Source: Pelomonas lactea
Lineage (GTDB): Bacteria; Pseudomonadota; Gammaproteobacteria; Burkholderiales; Burkholderiaceae_C
DNA length: 64,000 nt
Assembly: GCF_043555885.1 (NCBI RefSeq)
Contig: NZ_JBIGHX010000011.1
Span: 124,001-188,000, forward strand
Reading direction: 5' to 3'
The position numbers were made by a program, and so were the translations under genes. Under the pieces are notes generated by a model. It saw nothing but the letters and a program-made list of their open reading frames with translations. It was not told the origin of the DNA and did no database searches. The number at the start of each line of letters is the position of its first letter. The first letter of the stretch is position 1. This document shows positions 17,269-27,318 of the stretch, piece by piece.

Positions 17269-18873
17269 TCAACGTCTTCGTCGCTCGCTGATCAGCACCG
17301 TCGGGAAGCTCACCGGCAGTGTCTGCGGGTAGTCGCGGCTGTAGTGCAGGCCGCGGCTCTCGTGGCGCATCAGTGCCGAGCGGACGATGAGTTCCGCGCA
17401 GTCGACCAGGTTGCGCAGCTCCAGCAGGTCGCGCGTGACGCGGAAGGACCCGTAGTAGTCGTCGATCTCGCCGCGCAGCAGCTCGATGCGGTGCAGCGCG
17501 CGCTCCAGCCGCTTGGTGGTGCGCACGATGCCGACGTAGTTCCACATCAGCAGGCGCAGTTCGTCCCAGTTGTGCGCGATGACGACCTGCTCATCGGCGT
17601 TCTCGACCTGGCTCTCGTCCCAGGCCGGCAGCGGCGCCGCGGGCTGCGGCTCGTGGCTCAGGATGTCCGCCGCACAGGTCTGCCCCAGCACCACGCATTC
17701 CAGCAGCGAGTTGCTGGCCAGCCGGTTGGCGCCGTGCAGGCCCGTGTAGCCGGTCTCGCCCACGGCGTACAGGCCCGGCAGGTCGCAGCGGCCAGCCAGG
17801 TCCGTCACGGCGCCGCCGCACGTGAAGTGCACAGCCGGCACCACGGGAATGGGCTGCCTCGCGATGTCGATGCCCAGCTTCAGGCAGCGCGCGTGGATGG
17901 TGGGGAAGTGCTCGATGAGGAAGGCCTCGCCCAGGTGCGTGGCGTCCAGCCACACATGGTCCAGGCCGTGCTTCTTCATCTCGAAGTCGATGGCGCGGGC
18001 GACGATGTCGCGCGGCGCCAGCTCCATGCGCTCGTCATGAGCGGCCATGAAGCGCGTGCCGTCGGGCAACTTCAGGTGGCCGCCCTCGCCTCGCAAGGCT
18101 TCCGTGATGAGGAAGCTGCGCTCCTGCGGGTGGTACAGGCAGGTCGGGTGGAACTGGATGAACTCCATGTTCGCGACGCGGCAGCCGGCCCGCCAGGCCA
18201 TCGCGATGCCGTCGCCCGTCGACGTGTCGGGGTTGGTCGTGTAGCGGTAGACCTTGCCGGCGCCGCCGGTGGCCAGCACGACGGCGCGCGCGGCCAGCGT
18301 CTCGACACGCTGGGTGTCGATGTCCAGCGCGTAGACGCCGTAGACGCGCGGCGGCTCGTCGCGCTGCACGTGGCGCGACGTGATGAGGTCCAGCGCCATC
18401 CAGCGTTCCAGCAGCCGGATGTTGGGGTGGCGGCGGGCCACGGCCAGCAGCTGGTCGTGGATGGCCTTGCCGGTGGCGTCGGCCGCGTGGGCGATGCGGC
18501 GCACCGCATGGCCCCCCTCGCGCGTCAGGTGCAGGCCCATGGGGCCGGTGTCGTCGGGCGTGAAGGGCACGCCCTGCGCCACCAGCCAGCCCACCGCCGC
18601 GGCGCTGCGCTCGGCGATGAAGCGGGCCGTGGCCTCGTCCACCAGCCCGGCGCCGGCGTCCTGCGTGTCGCGCACATGGCTGTCGATGGAGTCGTCGCTG
18701 CCCAGCACGCCGACGATGCCGCCCTGGGCCCAGGCCGTGGCGGCCTCGGTCAGCTCGCGTTTGGCCAGCACGACGACGGGCACGGTATCGGCCAGGTGCA
18801 GGGCCACGGTGAGGCCGGCCAGGCCGGCGCCGATGATGACGACGGGGGCGTCGTCCAGGGTAGCAGCAGTCAA
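17269..18873 (-). CDS. nadB: L-aspartate oxidase NadB
   Basis: Flavoprotein that oxidises L-aspartate to iminoaspartate, feeding NadA. The FAD-binding motif VVIIGAGLAGLTVALHLAD, the substrate region GHAVRRIAHAADATGKAIH, MEFIQFHPTCLY and GETGYTGLHGANRLASNSLLE are all present, with the C-terminal helical domain. The start is uncertain: TTG 18873 has a good GGAG and leaves 10 residues before the FAD motif, as in E. coli NadB, giving 534 residues; ATG 18936 and GTG 18897 are alternatives. It is divergent from the first S9 peptidase gene. Confidence 0.95.
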   Translation of the reverse strand: MTAATLDDAPVVIIGAGLAGLTVALHLADTVPVVVLAKRELTEAATAWAQGGIVGVLGSDDSIDSHVRDTQDAGAGLVDEATARFIAERSAAAVGWLVAQGVPFTPDDTGPMGLHLTREGGHAVRRIAHAADATGKAIHDQLLAVARRHPNIRLLERWMALDLITSRHVQRDEPPRVYGVYALDIDTQRVETLAARAVVLATGGAGKVYRYTTNPDTSTGDGIAMAWRAGCRVANMEFIQFHPTCLYHPQERSFLITEALRGEGGHLKLPDGTRFMAAHDERMELAPRDIVARAIDFEMKKHGLDHVWLDATHLGEAFLIEHFPTIHARCLKLGIDIARQPIPVVPAVHFTCGGAVTDLAGRCDLPGLYAVGETGYTGLHGANRLASNSLLECVVLGQTCAADILSHEPQPAAPLPAWDESQVENADEQVVIAHNWDELRLLMWNYVGIVRTTKRLERALHRIELLRGEIDDYYGSFRVTRDLLELRNLVDCAELIVRSALMRHESRGLHYSRDYPQTLPVSFPTVLISERRRR

Positions 18874-19068
18874 CTCAGGGATCTCCGTGCTTCGCACTCC
18901 GAGGCGAGCGGCTCCGGGCGGCCATGCGCCGCTCATGGCCGGGCATTGTCCCGCAGCGTTGCATCGGCTGCGGCGACGTGAGGATTGCCGGATCAAGCAC
19001 CCAGGCTGCGCCGGTTGCGACCCTATGCTGCGCGAAAAATGACAGCGTTATCAGACGCAGGAGACAAC

Positions 19069-21078
19069 GTGCAGACAACCTCGTTGCGCCACGCCGGCGC
19101 TCTCGCCATGCTGGCCCTCGCGCTGGGCGCCGCCCGCGCCGCGCCGCCGCCGGCCGAGGTGTTCTTCAGTGACGACGACATCGGCGAGGCGCAGCTGTCG
19201 CCGTCGGGCAAGCGGCTGGCGCTGACCACCGCCAAGGGCGCCGGCCGCGTGGGCCTGGTGGTGCTGGACCTGGCGCCGGGCGGCCAGCTCACGCGCGCCA
19301 CGCAGTCGGCCACGGCCGACGTCGCGCGCGTCAGCTGGGTCAACGAGGACCGGCTGCTGTTCAGCCTCGTGGACCTGACCGAGATGAGCATGCCCACGCG
19401 CGCGCCGGGCCTGTTTTCGGTGAACGCCGACGGCACCCGCCTGCGCATGCTGGTCAAGCGCACGGGCCGGGCCTTCATCAACACCGGCGACGGCGACGAC
19501 CGCGTGCTGGAATGGAACCACCAGCTGCTGGCCGTGCCCGAGGCCCGCGCCGGCGAACCCGGCGATGAGGCGCTGCTGGCCGAGTTCAGCCTGGACGGCC
19601 GCGGCACGCAGACGCCGGTGTGGGTCAACACGCGCACCGGCATGACGCGCCGCTTCTCCGCCGCCGGCGCACCCGCCGGCGTGGTGCAGTGGGTGCTGAA
19701 CAGCCGCGGCGAGGCCCGGGCCGTGCTGACGCTGAACGGCGACCGCGTGCAGGCGCACTGGCTGCCGCCCGGCCAGTCGCAATGGCAGCCGCTGTTCGAC
19801 GCGCCGGTGCTGCAGCAGCCGTTCAAGCTGGAAAGCGTGGACACCGACGGCACGCTGTACGTGAGCCACGTGCCCAAGGGCGAACGCCACAGCGTGCTGG
19901 CCCGCTACGACGCCGCGGCCAAGGCGCCCGCCGACCCGCCGCTGGTACGCACGCCGGGCTTTGACTTCGTCGGCCAGTTCGTCAAGGACGGCCCGCGGCT
20001 GCTGGGCGTGAACGCGCGCGCCGACAGCGACGTCAGCGTCTGGCTGGACGAGGGCATGAAGAAGTTCCAGGCCCAGGTCGACCGGCTGATGCCCGGCCGC
20101 CTGAACCGCATCGACTGCCGCCGCTGCAGCCAGCCCGACATGGTGGCGCTGGTGCACTCCTACAACGACCACGACCCCGGCAAGCTGTGGGTCTACCAGG
20201 GCCACCCCGCCGCCGGCGAGCCCAAGTGGCGCGCCATCGGCCGCGTGCGCGAGGCGGTGGACCCGAAGCAGATGGCCGGGCTGGACCTGCAGACCATCAC
20301 CGCCCGCGACGGCCGCGAGCTGCCCGTGTGGGTCACGCGGCCCGACGGCGCCCAGGGCCCGCTGCCGGCCGTCGTGCTGGTGCATGGCGGGCCGTGGATG
20401 CGCGGCACGGCCTGGCGCTGGAACAACTGGGCGCAGTTCATCGCGTCGCGCGGCTACGTCGTCATCGAGCCTGAGTTCCGCGGCAGCCTGGGCTACGGCG
20501 ACGACCATTTCCGCGCCGGCTTCAAGCAGTGGGGCCAGGCCATGCAGGACGACGTGACCGATGCGCTGAAGTGGGCGCAGAAGCAGGGCCTGGCCAGCGA
20601 CCGCGCCTGCATCGCCGGCGCCAGCTACGGCGGCTACAGCGCGCTGATGGGCCTGGCCAAGGACCCCGACCTGTACCGCTGCGGCATCGCCTCGGTGGCC
20701 GTGGCCGACCTGGAGCTGCTGGTGCAGGGCTCGTGGTGGGTGCCCGACGACACCGGCCTGGCGCGCCGCCTGACGCTGCCCGACATGGTGGGCGACCCGG
20801 CCAGGGACGCCGCCATGCTGGCCGCCAACTCGCCCGTCAAGCTGGCCGCCCACATGAAGGCGCCGCTGCTGCTGGCCTACGGCGAGGAAGACCTGCGCGT
20901 GCCACTGGCGCACGGCAAGCGCATGCGCGACGCGCTCGCCGCCGTGGGGCGGCCGCCCGAGTGGGTCAGCTACCCGGGCGAAGGCCACGGCTTCAGCAAG
21001 CCCGAGCACCGGCTGGACTTCGCGCGCCGCATGGAGGCTTTCCTGGCCCGGCACCTGGCGCCGGCGGCCGGCAACTAG
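19069..21078 (+). CDS. S9 family peptidase, tandem copy 1
   Basis: Secreted prolyl-oligopeptidase-like serine hydrolase of 669 residues. A signal peptide ending in ARA is followed by PPPAEVFF and a beta-propeller (DIGEAQLSPSGKRLALTT), then an alpha/beta-hydrolase catalytic domain from about residue 420. The triad is Ser519 (GASYGGYS), Asp608 (YGEEDLRVP) and His640 (GEGHGF). A CRRC pair (NRIDCRRCSQPDM) lies before the hydrolase and could form a disulfide. GTG 19069 is chosen because AGGAG at 19059-19063 precedes it; ATG 19039 is possible. It is the most diverged member of a four-copy tandem array, and likely degrades or trims peptides in the envelope. Confidence 0.92.
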   Translation: MQTTSLRHAGALAMLALALGAARAAPPPAEVFFSDDDIGEAQLSPSGKRLALTTAKGAGRVGLVVLDLAPGGQLTRATQSATADVARVSWVNEDRLLFSLVDLTEMSMPTRAPGLFSVNADGTRLRMLVKRTGRAFINTGDGDDRVLEWNHQLLAVPEARAGEPGDEALLAEFSLDGRGTQTPVWVNTRTGMTRRFSAAGAPAGVVQWVLNSRGEARAVLTLNGDRVQAHWLPPGQSQWQPLFDAPVLQQPFKLESVDTDGTLYVSHVPKGERHSVLARYDAAAKAPADPPLVRTPGFDFVGQFVKDGPRLLGVNARADSDVSVWLDEGMKKFQAQVDRLMPGRLNRIDCRRCSQPDMVALVHSYNDHDPGKLWVYQGHPAAGEPKWRAIGRVREAVDPKQMAGLDLQTITARDGRELPVWVTRPDGAQGPLPAVVLVHGGPWMRGTAWRWNNWAQFIASRGYVVIEPEFRGSLGYGDDHFRAGFKQWGQAMQDDVTDALKWAQKQGLASDRACIAGASYGGYSALMGLAKDPDLYRCGIASVAVADLELLVQGSWWVPDDTGLARRLTLPDMVGDPARDAAMLAANSPVKLAAHMKAPLLLAYGEEDLRVPLAHGKRMRDALAAVGRPPEWVSYPGEGHGFSKPEHRLDFARRMEAFLARHLAPAAGN

Positions 21079-21131
21079 GCCGTTATCCTCCCGCCGCTGC
21101 GCAGACGCATGCAGCATTCAGGGAGAGATTC

Positions 21132-23153
21132 TTGAAGCAGTTCATCCTCTGGGCCGGCCTCGCCGCCGGCCTTTCGTTGACCGCCACCCTCGCGCAGGCC
21201 GCGCCGCCGCCGGCCGAACTGTTCTACCGTGACCCCGACATCGGCGAGGCCCAGCTCTCGCCGTCGGGGCGGCAACTGGCCGTCACCACGTCGCGCGGCG
21301 CCAAGCACGCCGGCCTGGCCGTCGTGGACCTCGCCACGGGCAAGTCCGTGCGCGCCGCGCAGTTCTACGACGGCAACGTGTGGCGCGTGCAGTGGGTCAA
21401 CGAGAACCGGCTGGTGTTCAGTGTGCTGGACCCGTCCGACGGCAGCGCGATGAACACCGGCGCGCCGGGTCTGTTCGCCGTCAACCCCGACGGCAGCCAG
21501 CTGCGCCAGCTGGTGAGGCGCGAATGGGCGCCGGGCATCACCGACGGCACCGGCCGCAACGAGCGGCTGCTGGACTGGAACCACCGCCTGCTGCGCGTGC
21601 CCACGCCGCGCGCCGGTGACACCAACGAGGAGGTGCTGCTGACCTGGTTTGCACTCGACGAACGCCGGGCGCAGAAGCCGCTGTGGGTGAACACCCGCAC
21701 GGGCCGCACGCGGGCGGTCGACGTGATCGCGCCGCCGCACACCGTCGCCTGGGAGACCGACAGCCGCGGCGAGCTGCGCGTGGCCCACACGCTCAACGCC
21801 GGCCGTACCGGCGCCTTCTGGCGCGCGCCCGGCAGCGACGACTGGCAGCCGCTGTACGAAAGCAGCGTGATGGCGCTGCCGTTCCAGATCGAGGCCGTGG
21901 ACGACGCCGGCCAGCTGTTCGTCACGCAGTCCGCCGGCCGCGGCGGCGAGAGCGTGCTCAAGCGCTACGACTTCGCGAAGCGCGCGCCGGAGAAGGAGCC
22001 GCTGGTGTCGGCGCCGGGTTTCGACTTCGTCGGCCACATCGTCACCGACGGCGAGGGCGCCGCGCTGGGCGTGCACGTGACGACGGATGGCGAAGGCACC
22101 GTCTGGTTCCATCCGGCGCTGAAGGCTCTGCAGGCCGAGGCCGACGCACGCTTTCCCGGGCGCATCAACCGCCTGCAATGCCGCCGCTGCGGCCAGCCGG
22201 ACATGGTGGCGCTGGTGACCAGCTTCAGCGACCGCGAGCCCGGCCAACTGTGGGTCTACCAGGCCCGGCCGCCCGCGGGCGAGAAACCCTGGCGCGCCGT
22301 GGGGCGCGTGCGCGAGGACGTCAAGGCCGCCGAGATGGCCAGCCTGGATTTCCAGCGCATCAAGGCACGCGACGGGCGCGACCTGCCGGTGTGGATCACG
22401 CGCAGCCCGCAGGCCAAGGGGCCGCTGCCGGCCGTCGTGCTGGTGCACGGTGGCCCGTGGGTTCGCGGCAATGACTGGCGCTGGAACGGCGAGGCGCAGT
22501 TCCTGGCGTCGCGCGGCTACGTTGTCATCGAGCCCGAGTTCCGCGGCAGCGAGGGCTATGGCGACGACCACTTCCGCGCCGGCTTCAAGCAGTGGGGGCT
22601 GGCCATGCAGGACGACGTGGCCGACGCGCTGCGCTGGGCACAGCAGCAAGGCATCGCCAGCGACAAGGCCTGCATCGCCGGCGCCAGCTACGGTGGCTAC
22701 AGCACGCTGATGGGGCTCATCAAGCACCCCGAGCTGTACCGCTGCGGCGTGGCCTCCGTGGCAGTGACCGACCTCGATCTGCTCGTTGCCGGGTCGTGGC
22801 GAGTGGACGACGACACCTCCAGCATGGCGCGCCGACACACGCTGCCCGAGATGGTGGGCGACCCGGTGAAGGATGCGGCGCTGATCGCCGCGAACTCGCC
22901 GGTGCGGCAGGCGGCCCGCATCAAGGCGCCGCTGCTGCTGGCCGTCGGCGAAAAAGACCGCCGCGTGCCGCTGGCCCACGGCGAACGGCTGCGCGACGCG
23001 CTGCGCGAGGCAGGCAACCCGCCGGTGTGGGTGGCCTACCCGGATGAAGGACATGGCTTGCTCGACGTGAAGAACCGCATCGACTTCGCCGAACGCATGG
23101 CGGCCTTCCTGGCCCGGCACCTGGGCGGCGCGCAAGCCCCGTCGGCACGCTGA
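21132..23153 (+). CDS. S9 family peptidase, tandem copy 2
   Basis: Secreted S9 peptidase of 673 residues. TTG 21132 is the start: GGGAGAG lies just upstream, and it gives a good signal peptide (KQFILWAGLAAGLSLTATLAQA). Propeller repeats begin with DIGEAQLSPSGRQLAVTT; the CRRC pair is NRLQCRRCGQPDM. The catalytic Ser is in GASYGGYS, Asp in VGEKDRRVPL, His in DEGHGL; the usual Gly after Glu-Gly-His and the Phe that follows are changed to Gly-Leu, a mild difference. It starts 53 bases after copy 1. High similarity to the other copies indicates duplication. Confidence 0.92.
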   Translation: MKQFILWAGLAAGLSLTATLAQAAPPPAELFYRDPDIGEAQLSPSGRQLAVTTSRGAKHAGLAVVDLATGKSVRAAQFYDGNVWRVQWVNENRLVFSVLDPSDGSAMNTGAPGLFAVNPDGSQLRQLVRREWAPGITDGTGRNERLLDWNHRLLRVPTPRAGDTNEEVLLTWFALDERRAQKPLWVNTRTGRTRAVDVIAPPHTVAWETDSRGELRVAHTLNAGRTGAFWRAPGSDDWQPLYESSVMALPFQIEAVDDAGQLFVTQSAGRGGESVLKRYDFAKRAPEKEPLVSAPGFDFVGHIVTDGEGAALGVHVTTDGEGTVWFHPALKALQAEADARFPGRINRLQCRRCGQPDMVALVTSFSDREPGQLWVYQARPPAGEKPWRAVGRVREDVKAAEMASLDFQRIKARDGRDLPVWITRSPQAKGPLPAVVLVHGGPWVRGNDWRWNGEAQFLASRGYVVIEPEFRGSEGYGDDHFRAGFKQWGLAMQDDVADALRWAQQQGIASDKACIAGASYGGYSTLMGLIKHPELYRCGVASVAVTDLDLLVAGSWRVDDDTSSMARRHTLPEMVGDPVKDAALIAANSPVRQAARIKAPLLLAVGEKDRRVPLAHGERLRDALREAGNPPVWVAYPDEGHGLLDVKNRIDFAERMAAFLARHLGGAQAPSAR

Positions 23154-23214
23154 GACTCATCGCTCACGCCCATCGCCACAACACGCACCCGGCCAGGGCG
23201 CCTGAAGGAAAGTC

Positions 23215-25229
23215 GTGCTGAAGATCCGCCTTCGCTGCGCCGGCGTCATCGCCGCCCTGCTGTTGTCCATCACCGGCGCCCAGGCCACGCCGCCGCCGGC
23301 TGCGACGTTCTTCAAGGACGCCGACGTCACCGATGTGCAGCTGTCGCCATCGGGCCGGCAACTGGCCATCACGACGGCGCGCGGCCACCAGCGCGTGGGG
23401 TTGGTGGTGTTCGATCTCGGCAGCGGCAAGCTGTCGCGCGCCGCGCATTTCGCCGACGCCGACGTCACGAACGTCCGCTGGGTCCATGATGGCCGCCTGC
23501 TGTTCAGCATCGAGGATTTCTCCGACGGCAGCGGGCGACCCAACGGGCAACCCGGCCTGTTCGCCGTCAACCCCGACGGGAGCGACATGCGGCAGCTCAT
23601 CCGCCGCACCGGCCTGACATCGGCCAAGGACCGCTTTGGCAAGCTCGATCGGGTGCTGGACTGGAACCACCGGCTGCTGCGCGTGCCCGCACCACGCGCC
23701 GATGTAGCCGTCGACGAGGTGTTGATCGTGCAGATCAGCAACGACGCCGACCGCATCGCGACGCCGCTGTGGATCAACACCCGCACCGGCATCACGCGCA
23801 AAGCCCACGCCAACGCGCCGGCGCACACCACTGGCTGGCTGACCGACAGCCACGGCGAGCTGCGCGTGGCCATCACGGAACACACCGGCCGCCGCGCTGC
23901 GCACTGGCGTGGCCCGGGCCAGCAGGACTGGCGACCGCTGTACGAGAGCGACCTGCTCAACCCGCCCTTCGGCCTGCACTCGGTGGACACCGCCGGCCGC
24001 CTCTACGTGACGCGGACGCTGGGGCAGGATCAGCGCGGCGTGCTGACGCGCTTCGACTTCGAACACGGCGCGCCCGACCCACAGGCCCTCATCGAGTCGC
24101 CCGGCTTCAGCTTCACAGGGCAGCTGCTCGACGAGGCCGGGGGCCCCGCGCTGGGTGTGCGCCTGGTCACGGATGCCGAGACGACGGTTTGGTTCCACCC
24201 CGCGCTGAAGGCCTTCCAGCAGCTGGTCGACGCGCGCATGCCGGACCACATCAACCGCATCGACTGCCGGCGTTGCGGCTAGCCGGACATGACGGCGCTG
24301 GTGCGCAGCTTCAGCGACCTTGACCCCGGCCAGCTGTGGGTCTACCAGGCACAACCGCCCCAGGGCGAGGAACGCTGGCGGGCCGTGGGCCGCGCGCGCA
24401 ACGACGTGAAGCCCGCCGACATGTCGACGATGGACTTCCACCGGATTCAGGCACGCGACGGCCGCGACCTGCCGGTGTGGGTCACGCGCAGCCCGGCCGC
24501 CACGGGGCCGCTGCCGGCCGTCGTGCTGGTGCATGGCGGCCCCTGGGTGCGCGGCAATGTGTGGGGCTGGCGGCCCTGGGGCCAGTTCCTGGCGTCGCGC
24601 GGCTACGTCGTCATCGAGCCCGAGTCCGCGGCAGCACCGGCTACGGCCATGCGCACTACCGCGCCGGTTTCAAGCAATGGGGCCAGGCCATGCAGGACGA
24701 TGTCGCCGACGCGCTGAAGTGGGCCCAGCAGCAGGGCATCGCCAGCAGCAAGGCCTGCATCGCCGGCGCCAGCTACGGCGGCTACAGCACACTGATGGGG
24801 CTCATCAAGGACCCCGACCTCTACCGCTGCGGCGTGGCCTGGGTGGCCGTGACCGACCTGGACCTGTACGTCAGCGGCTCCTTCTGGGTGCGCGACGACA
24901 TCTCGGACACGGGCCGCCAGTACCGCCTGCCTGACCTGGTGGGCGACCCTGTGAAGGACGCCGACATGATCGCCACCCACTCGCCGGTCAAGCAGGCGGC
25001 ACGCATCAAGGCACCAGTGCTGCTGGCCTTCGGCGAGGACGACCTGCGCGTGCCCCTGGCCCACGGCAAGCGCATGCGCGAAGCGCTGGCCGAAGCGGGC
25101 AATCCGCCCGAGTGGGTGACCTACCCGGGCGAGGGCCACGGCTTCAGCGTCGTGAAGAACCGCATCGACTTCGCCGAACGCATGGCCGCCTTCCTGGCCC
25201 GGCACCTGCAATCCGGCGACGGGAAATAA
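23215..25229 (+). pseudogene. S9 family peptidase, tandem copy 3, broken by a nonsense codon and a frameshift
   Basis: Complete in length (about 671 codons) and in signal peptide (LRCAGVIAALLLSITGAQA), but carries two lesions. TAG at 24280-24282 interrupts the CRRCGxPDM motif, where copy 2 reads CAG, so a single C-to-T change is enough. A one-base deletion near 24625 (CGAGTCCGC instead of CGAGTTCCGC in copy 4) shifts the frame just before the catalytic domain. Downstream sequence still encodes GASYGGYS, FGEDDLRVPL and GEGHGF in the new frame. The first part ends as a 355-residue propeller-only fragment that could be made. Two lesions argue against a single sequencing error, though assembly error is not excluded. 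Confidence 0.88.
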
Positions 25230-25314
25230 GCACGTCGTCGCGCGGTGCCACGGCGCGCCGGCCCTATGCTGGCGCCACTGTCAACGCTGTCAGAGAACAG
25301 CCGTGGAGGAGACC

Positions 25315-27318
25315 GTGAACCCATTGCATCGCCTGGCCGGCATCGTTGCCGGCCTTCTGCTGTCCGCCGCCTGCGTACAAGCCGCCCCGCCGCCCGCCGA
25401 GGTGTTCTTCAAGGACCCCGACGTCGTCGACGTGCAGCTGTCACCGTCGGGCCGACTGCTGGCCCTGACGTCGGCCAAGGGGCTCAAGCGCGTGGGGCTG
25501 GCGGTGTTCGACCTGGGCAGCGGCCAGGTGATGCGCACGGCGCAGTTCTCGGACGGCGACATCACGCAGGTGCAGTGGGTCAACGACAACCGGCTGGTGT
25601 TCGGCGTCGAGGACCTGTCCGACGGCAGCGGGCGCCCCAACGGCCTGCCAGGCCTGTTCGCCGTGAACCCCGACGGCCGCGAGATGCGCCAGCTGGTGCG
25701 CCGCATGGGCAAGCCCGTCGTCAGCGACGGCAGCAACCGCAACGAGCGCCTGCTGGACTGGAACCACCGCCTGCTGCGCGTGCCGGCGCCACAGCCCGGC
25801 GCCGAGGCCGGCGACGAAGTGCTGGTCGCCCACATCAGCATGGACGACAGCCGCGTCGCGACACCACTGTGGCTGAACACCCGCACGGGCCGCACGCGCA
25901 GCGTCGAGACGCAGGCACCGCCCCACACCGTCGACTGGCTCACCGACAGCCGCGGCGAGCTGCGCGTGGCCATCACGCAGTACGAGGGCCGCCGGGGCGC
26001 GCACTGGCGCGGGCCGGGCGACGCCGCGTGGCGCCAGCTCTATGACACGCCGCTGTTCAAGACGCCGTTCGGCCCGCATTCCGTCGACGACGCCGGCCAG
26101 CTCTACGTGATGCGCACACCGGGGCGCGACCAGCAGGTGGTGCTGGCCCGCTACGACTTCGAGCGCGGCGCGCCGGAGCCCCAACCCGTCGTGACGGCGC
26201 CGGGCTTCGACTTCTGGGGCAAGCTGCTCAATGAGGGCGGCGGCGCGGCGCTGGGCGTGCGCCTCACGACCGACGGCGAGACCACCGTGTGGTTCCACCC
26301 GGCGCTCAAGGCGCTGCAGGCCGAGGCCGACGGGCGCCTGCCCGGGCGCATCAACCGCATCGACTGCCGCCGCTGCGGGAAGGCCGACATGACCGCGCTG
26401 GTGCGCAGCTTCAGCGACCGCGACCCGGGCCAGTGGTGGGTCTACCAGACCCGGCCGCCCGAGGGCGAGAAGCCCTGGCGCGCCGTAGGCCGCGCGCGCA
26501 ACGACGTGAAGCCCGCCGACATGGCGACGATGGACTTCCAACGCATCCAGGCCCGCGACGGCCGTGAGCTGCCGGTGTGGGTCACGCGCAGCCCTGGGGC
26601 CACGGGGCCGCTGCCGGCCGTCGTGCTGGTGCATGGCGGCCCCTGGGTGCGCGGCAACGTATGGGGCTGGCACGCCTGGGGCCAGTTCCTGGCGTCGCGC
26701 GGCTATGTCGTCATCGAGCCCGAGTTCCGCGGCAGCACCGGCTACGGCCATGCGCACTACAAGGCCGGCTTCAAGCAATGGGGCAAGGCCATGCAGGACG
26801 ATGTGGCCGACGCGCTGAAGTGGGCGCAGCAGCAGGGCATCGCCGGCGGCAAGGCCTGCATCGCCGGCGCCAGCTACGGCGGCTACAGCACGCTGATGGG
26901 GCTCATCAAGGACCCCGACCTCTACCAGTGCGGCGTTGCCTGGGTGGCGGTGACCGACCTGGACCTCTACGTCAGCGGCTCATGGTGGGTGCGCGACGAC
27001 ATCCCCGAGGCCGGCCGCCAGTACCAGCTGCCCGACATGGTGGGCGACGCGGTGAAGGATGCCGACATGATCGTCGCCAACTCACCGGTGAAGCAGGCGG
27101 CGCGGCTCAAGGCACCGGTGCTGCTGGCCTTCGGCGAGGACGACCTGCGCGTGCCGCTGGCCCACGGCAAGCGCATGCGCGACGCGCTGCGCGCCGCCGG
27201 CAACGAGCCCGAGTGGGTAACCTACCCCGGCGAGGGCCACGGCTTCAGTGTCGTGAAGAACCGCGTGGACTTCGCCGAACGCATGGCCGCCTTCCTGGCA
27301 CGCCACCTGAAGCCCTGA
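25315..27318 (+). CDS. S9 family peptidase, tandem copy 4
   Basis: Intact secreted S9 peptidase of 667 residues, and the closest relative of the broken copy 3 (same DLSDGSGRPNG, GNVWGW and DLYVSGS signatures). GTG 25315 follows GGAGGA at 25305-25310. Signal peptide IVAGLLLSAACVQA; propeller; CRRCGKADM; catalytic Ser in GASYGGYS, Asp in FGEDDLRVPL, His in GEGHGF. It has its own upstream region (25230-25314) sharing the CCCTATGCTG string with copy 1, so it may be transcribed separately. It ends convergent with the desaturase gene, one base apart. Confidence 0.92.
   Translation: MNPLHRLAGIVAGLLLSAACVQAAPPPAEVFFKDPDVVDVQLSPSGRLLALTSAKGLKRVGLAVFDLGSGQVMRTAQFSDGDITQVQWVNDNRLVFGVEDLSDGSGRPNGLPGLFAVNPDGREMRQLVRRMGKPVVSDGSNRNERLLDWNHRLLRVPAPQPGAEAGDEVLVAHISMDDSRVATPLWLNTRTGRTRSVETQAPPHTVDWLTDSRGELRVAITQYEGRRGAHWRGPGDAAWRQLYDTPLFKTPFGPHSVDDAGQLYVMRTPGRDQQVVLARYDFERGAPEPQPVVTAPGFDFWGKLLNEGGGAALGVRLTTDGETTVWFHPALKALQAEADGRLPGRINRIDCRRCGKADMTALVRSFSDRDPGQWWVYQTRPPEGEKPWRAVGRARNDVKPADMATMDFQRIQARDGRELPVWVTRSPGATGPLPAVVLVHGGPWVRGNVWGWHAWGQFLASRGYVVIEPEFRGSTGYGHAHYKAGFKQWGKAMQDDVADALKWAQQQGIAGGKACIAGASYGGYSTLMGLIKDPDLYQCGVAWVAVTDLDLYVSGSWWVRDDIPEAGRQYQLPDMVGDAVKDADMIVANSPVKQAARLKAPVLLAFGEDDLRVPLAHGKRMRDALRAAGNEPEWVTYPGEGHGFSVVKNRVDFAERMAAFLARHLKP

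Noticed and set aside
24289..24717. A separate small gene after the stop codon in S9 copy 3
   Set aside because: It continues the same protein alignment in the same frame; it is part of the pseudogene, not a new gene.
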